Of a DNA stretch of 5,363 bases, positions 5,225-5,363 are shown piece after piece. The notes under the pieces are model-generated. The model saw nothing but the letters and a program-made list of their open reading frames with translations, did no database searches and was not told the DNA's origin. This DNA is from Betaproteobacteria bacterium (GTDB lineage: Bacteria; Pseudomonadota; Gammaproteobacteria; Burkholderiales; SG8-39), in the NCBI GenBank assembly GCA_019509895.1, contig JAEKLK010000308.1, positions 1 to 5,363 of the forward strand. The letters run 5' to 3'. How positions within the stretch are numbered: position 1 is the first letter of the stretch; each line of letters begins with the position of its first letter. The position numbers and the translations under genes were made by a program.

Positions 5225-5363
5225 TCGGCTGGCGCGCGGTCGCGGTGCTGTGCCTAGCCGCGGGCACGGCGCACGCTCAATCGACCGACGCGCTTACTTG
5301 GCTGCGAAAGATCCAGGACGCGACGCGCAAGCTCTCCTACAGCGGCACCTTCGTCTACCAGCA
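5221..5363 (+). CDS. rseB: Sigma-E regulatory periplasmic protein (RseB/MucB type), 5' portion
   Basis: First 47 codons of a gene that continues past the window. The GTG start overlaps the rseA stop (GTGA). Residues 1-19 form a signal peptide: Trp and Arg near the start, hydrophobic core AVAVLCLAAG, and a likely cleavage after AHA before Gln20. The Cys in the core has no lipobox context, so an ordinary secreted periplasmic protein is expected. The mature start reads DALTWLRKIQDATRKLSYSG and then TFVYQ, the characteristic opening of RseB/MucB. In the known systems RseB binds the periplasmic part of RseA and shields it from cleavage, responding to lipopolysaccharide or lipoprotein signals. The order rpoE-rseA-rseB supports the call. 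The rest of the protein cannot be checked. Confidence 0.9.
   Translation, partial: MIGWRAVAVLCLAAGTAHAQSTDALTWLRKIQDATRKLSYSGTFVYQ

Overview
The window is a compact, GC-rich (roughly two-thirds G+C by eye) stretch of bacterial chromosome. Every confident gene lies on the + strand: fabH (3' end) - fabD - fabG - acpP - fabF - ygfX-like gene - rpoE - rseA - rseB (5' end). A complete fab cluster running straight into a sigma-E operon through one small membrane-protein gene is a gene order I associate with Betaproteobacteria. Together with the protein sequences this suggests a high-GC betaproteobacterium; the genus cannot be told from the sequence alone.

Bases 1-3570 hold the core of type II fatty acid synthesis. 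FabH (C-terminal 132 residues present) starts chains, FabD loads malonyl groups onto ACP, FabG reduces beta-ketoacyl-ACP, AcpP carries the chain and FabF elongates it. The genes overlap or are separated by at most 29 bases, which indicates one transcriptional unit. A weak promoter-like sequence at the fabG stop may give acpP extra transcription. All active-site residues that can be checked are present.

Bases 3567-4022 encode a 151-residue protein with two predicted membrane helices near the N terminus and a C-terminal segment resembling the YgfX/CptA family. It starts at a TTG that overlaps the fabF stop codon.

Bases 4023-4114 are the only sizeable non-coding gap. It contains a very good match to a sigma-E promoter (GAACTA - 15 bases after the 7-mer - GTCTAT), overlapped by two small inverted repeats that share an arm. 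Bases 4115-5363 are rpoE (extracytoplasmic sigma factor), rseA (membrane anti-sigma factor) and the start of rseB (periplasmic regulator), a standard envelope-stress operon that probably activates its own promoter. No terminator is visible between fabF and rpoE, so fatty-acid-operon transcripts may also read into rpoE.

I found no mobile element, CRISPR array, RNA gene or clearly new system. The most interesting points are the YgfX-like gene in this position and the structure of the rpoE promoter and leader.
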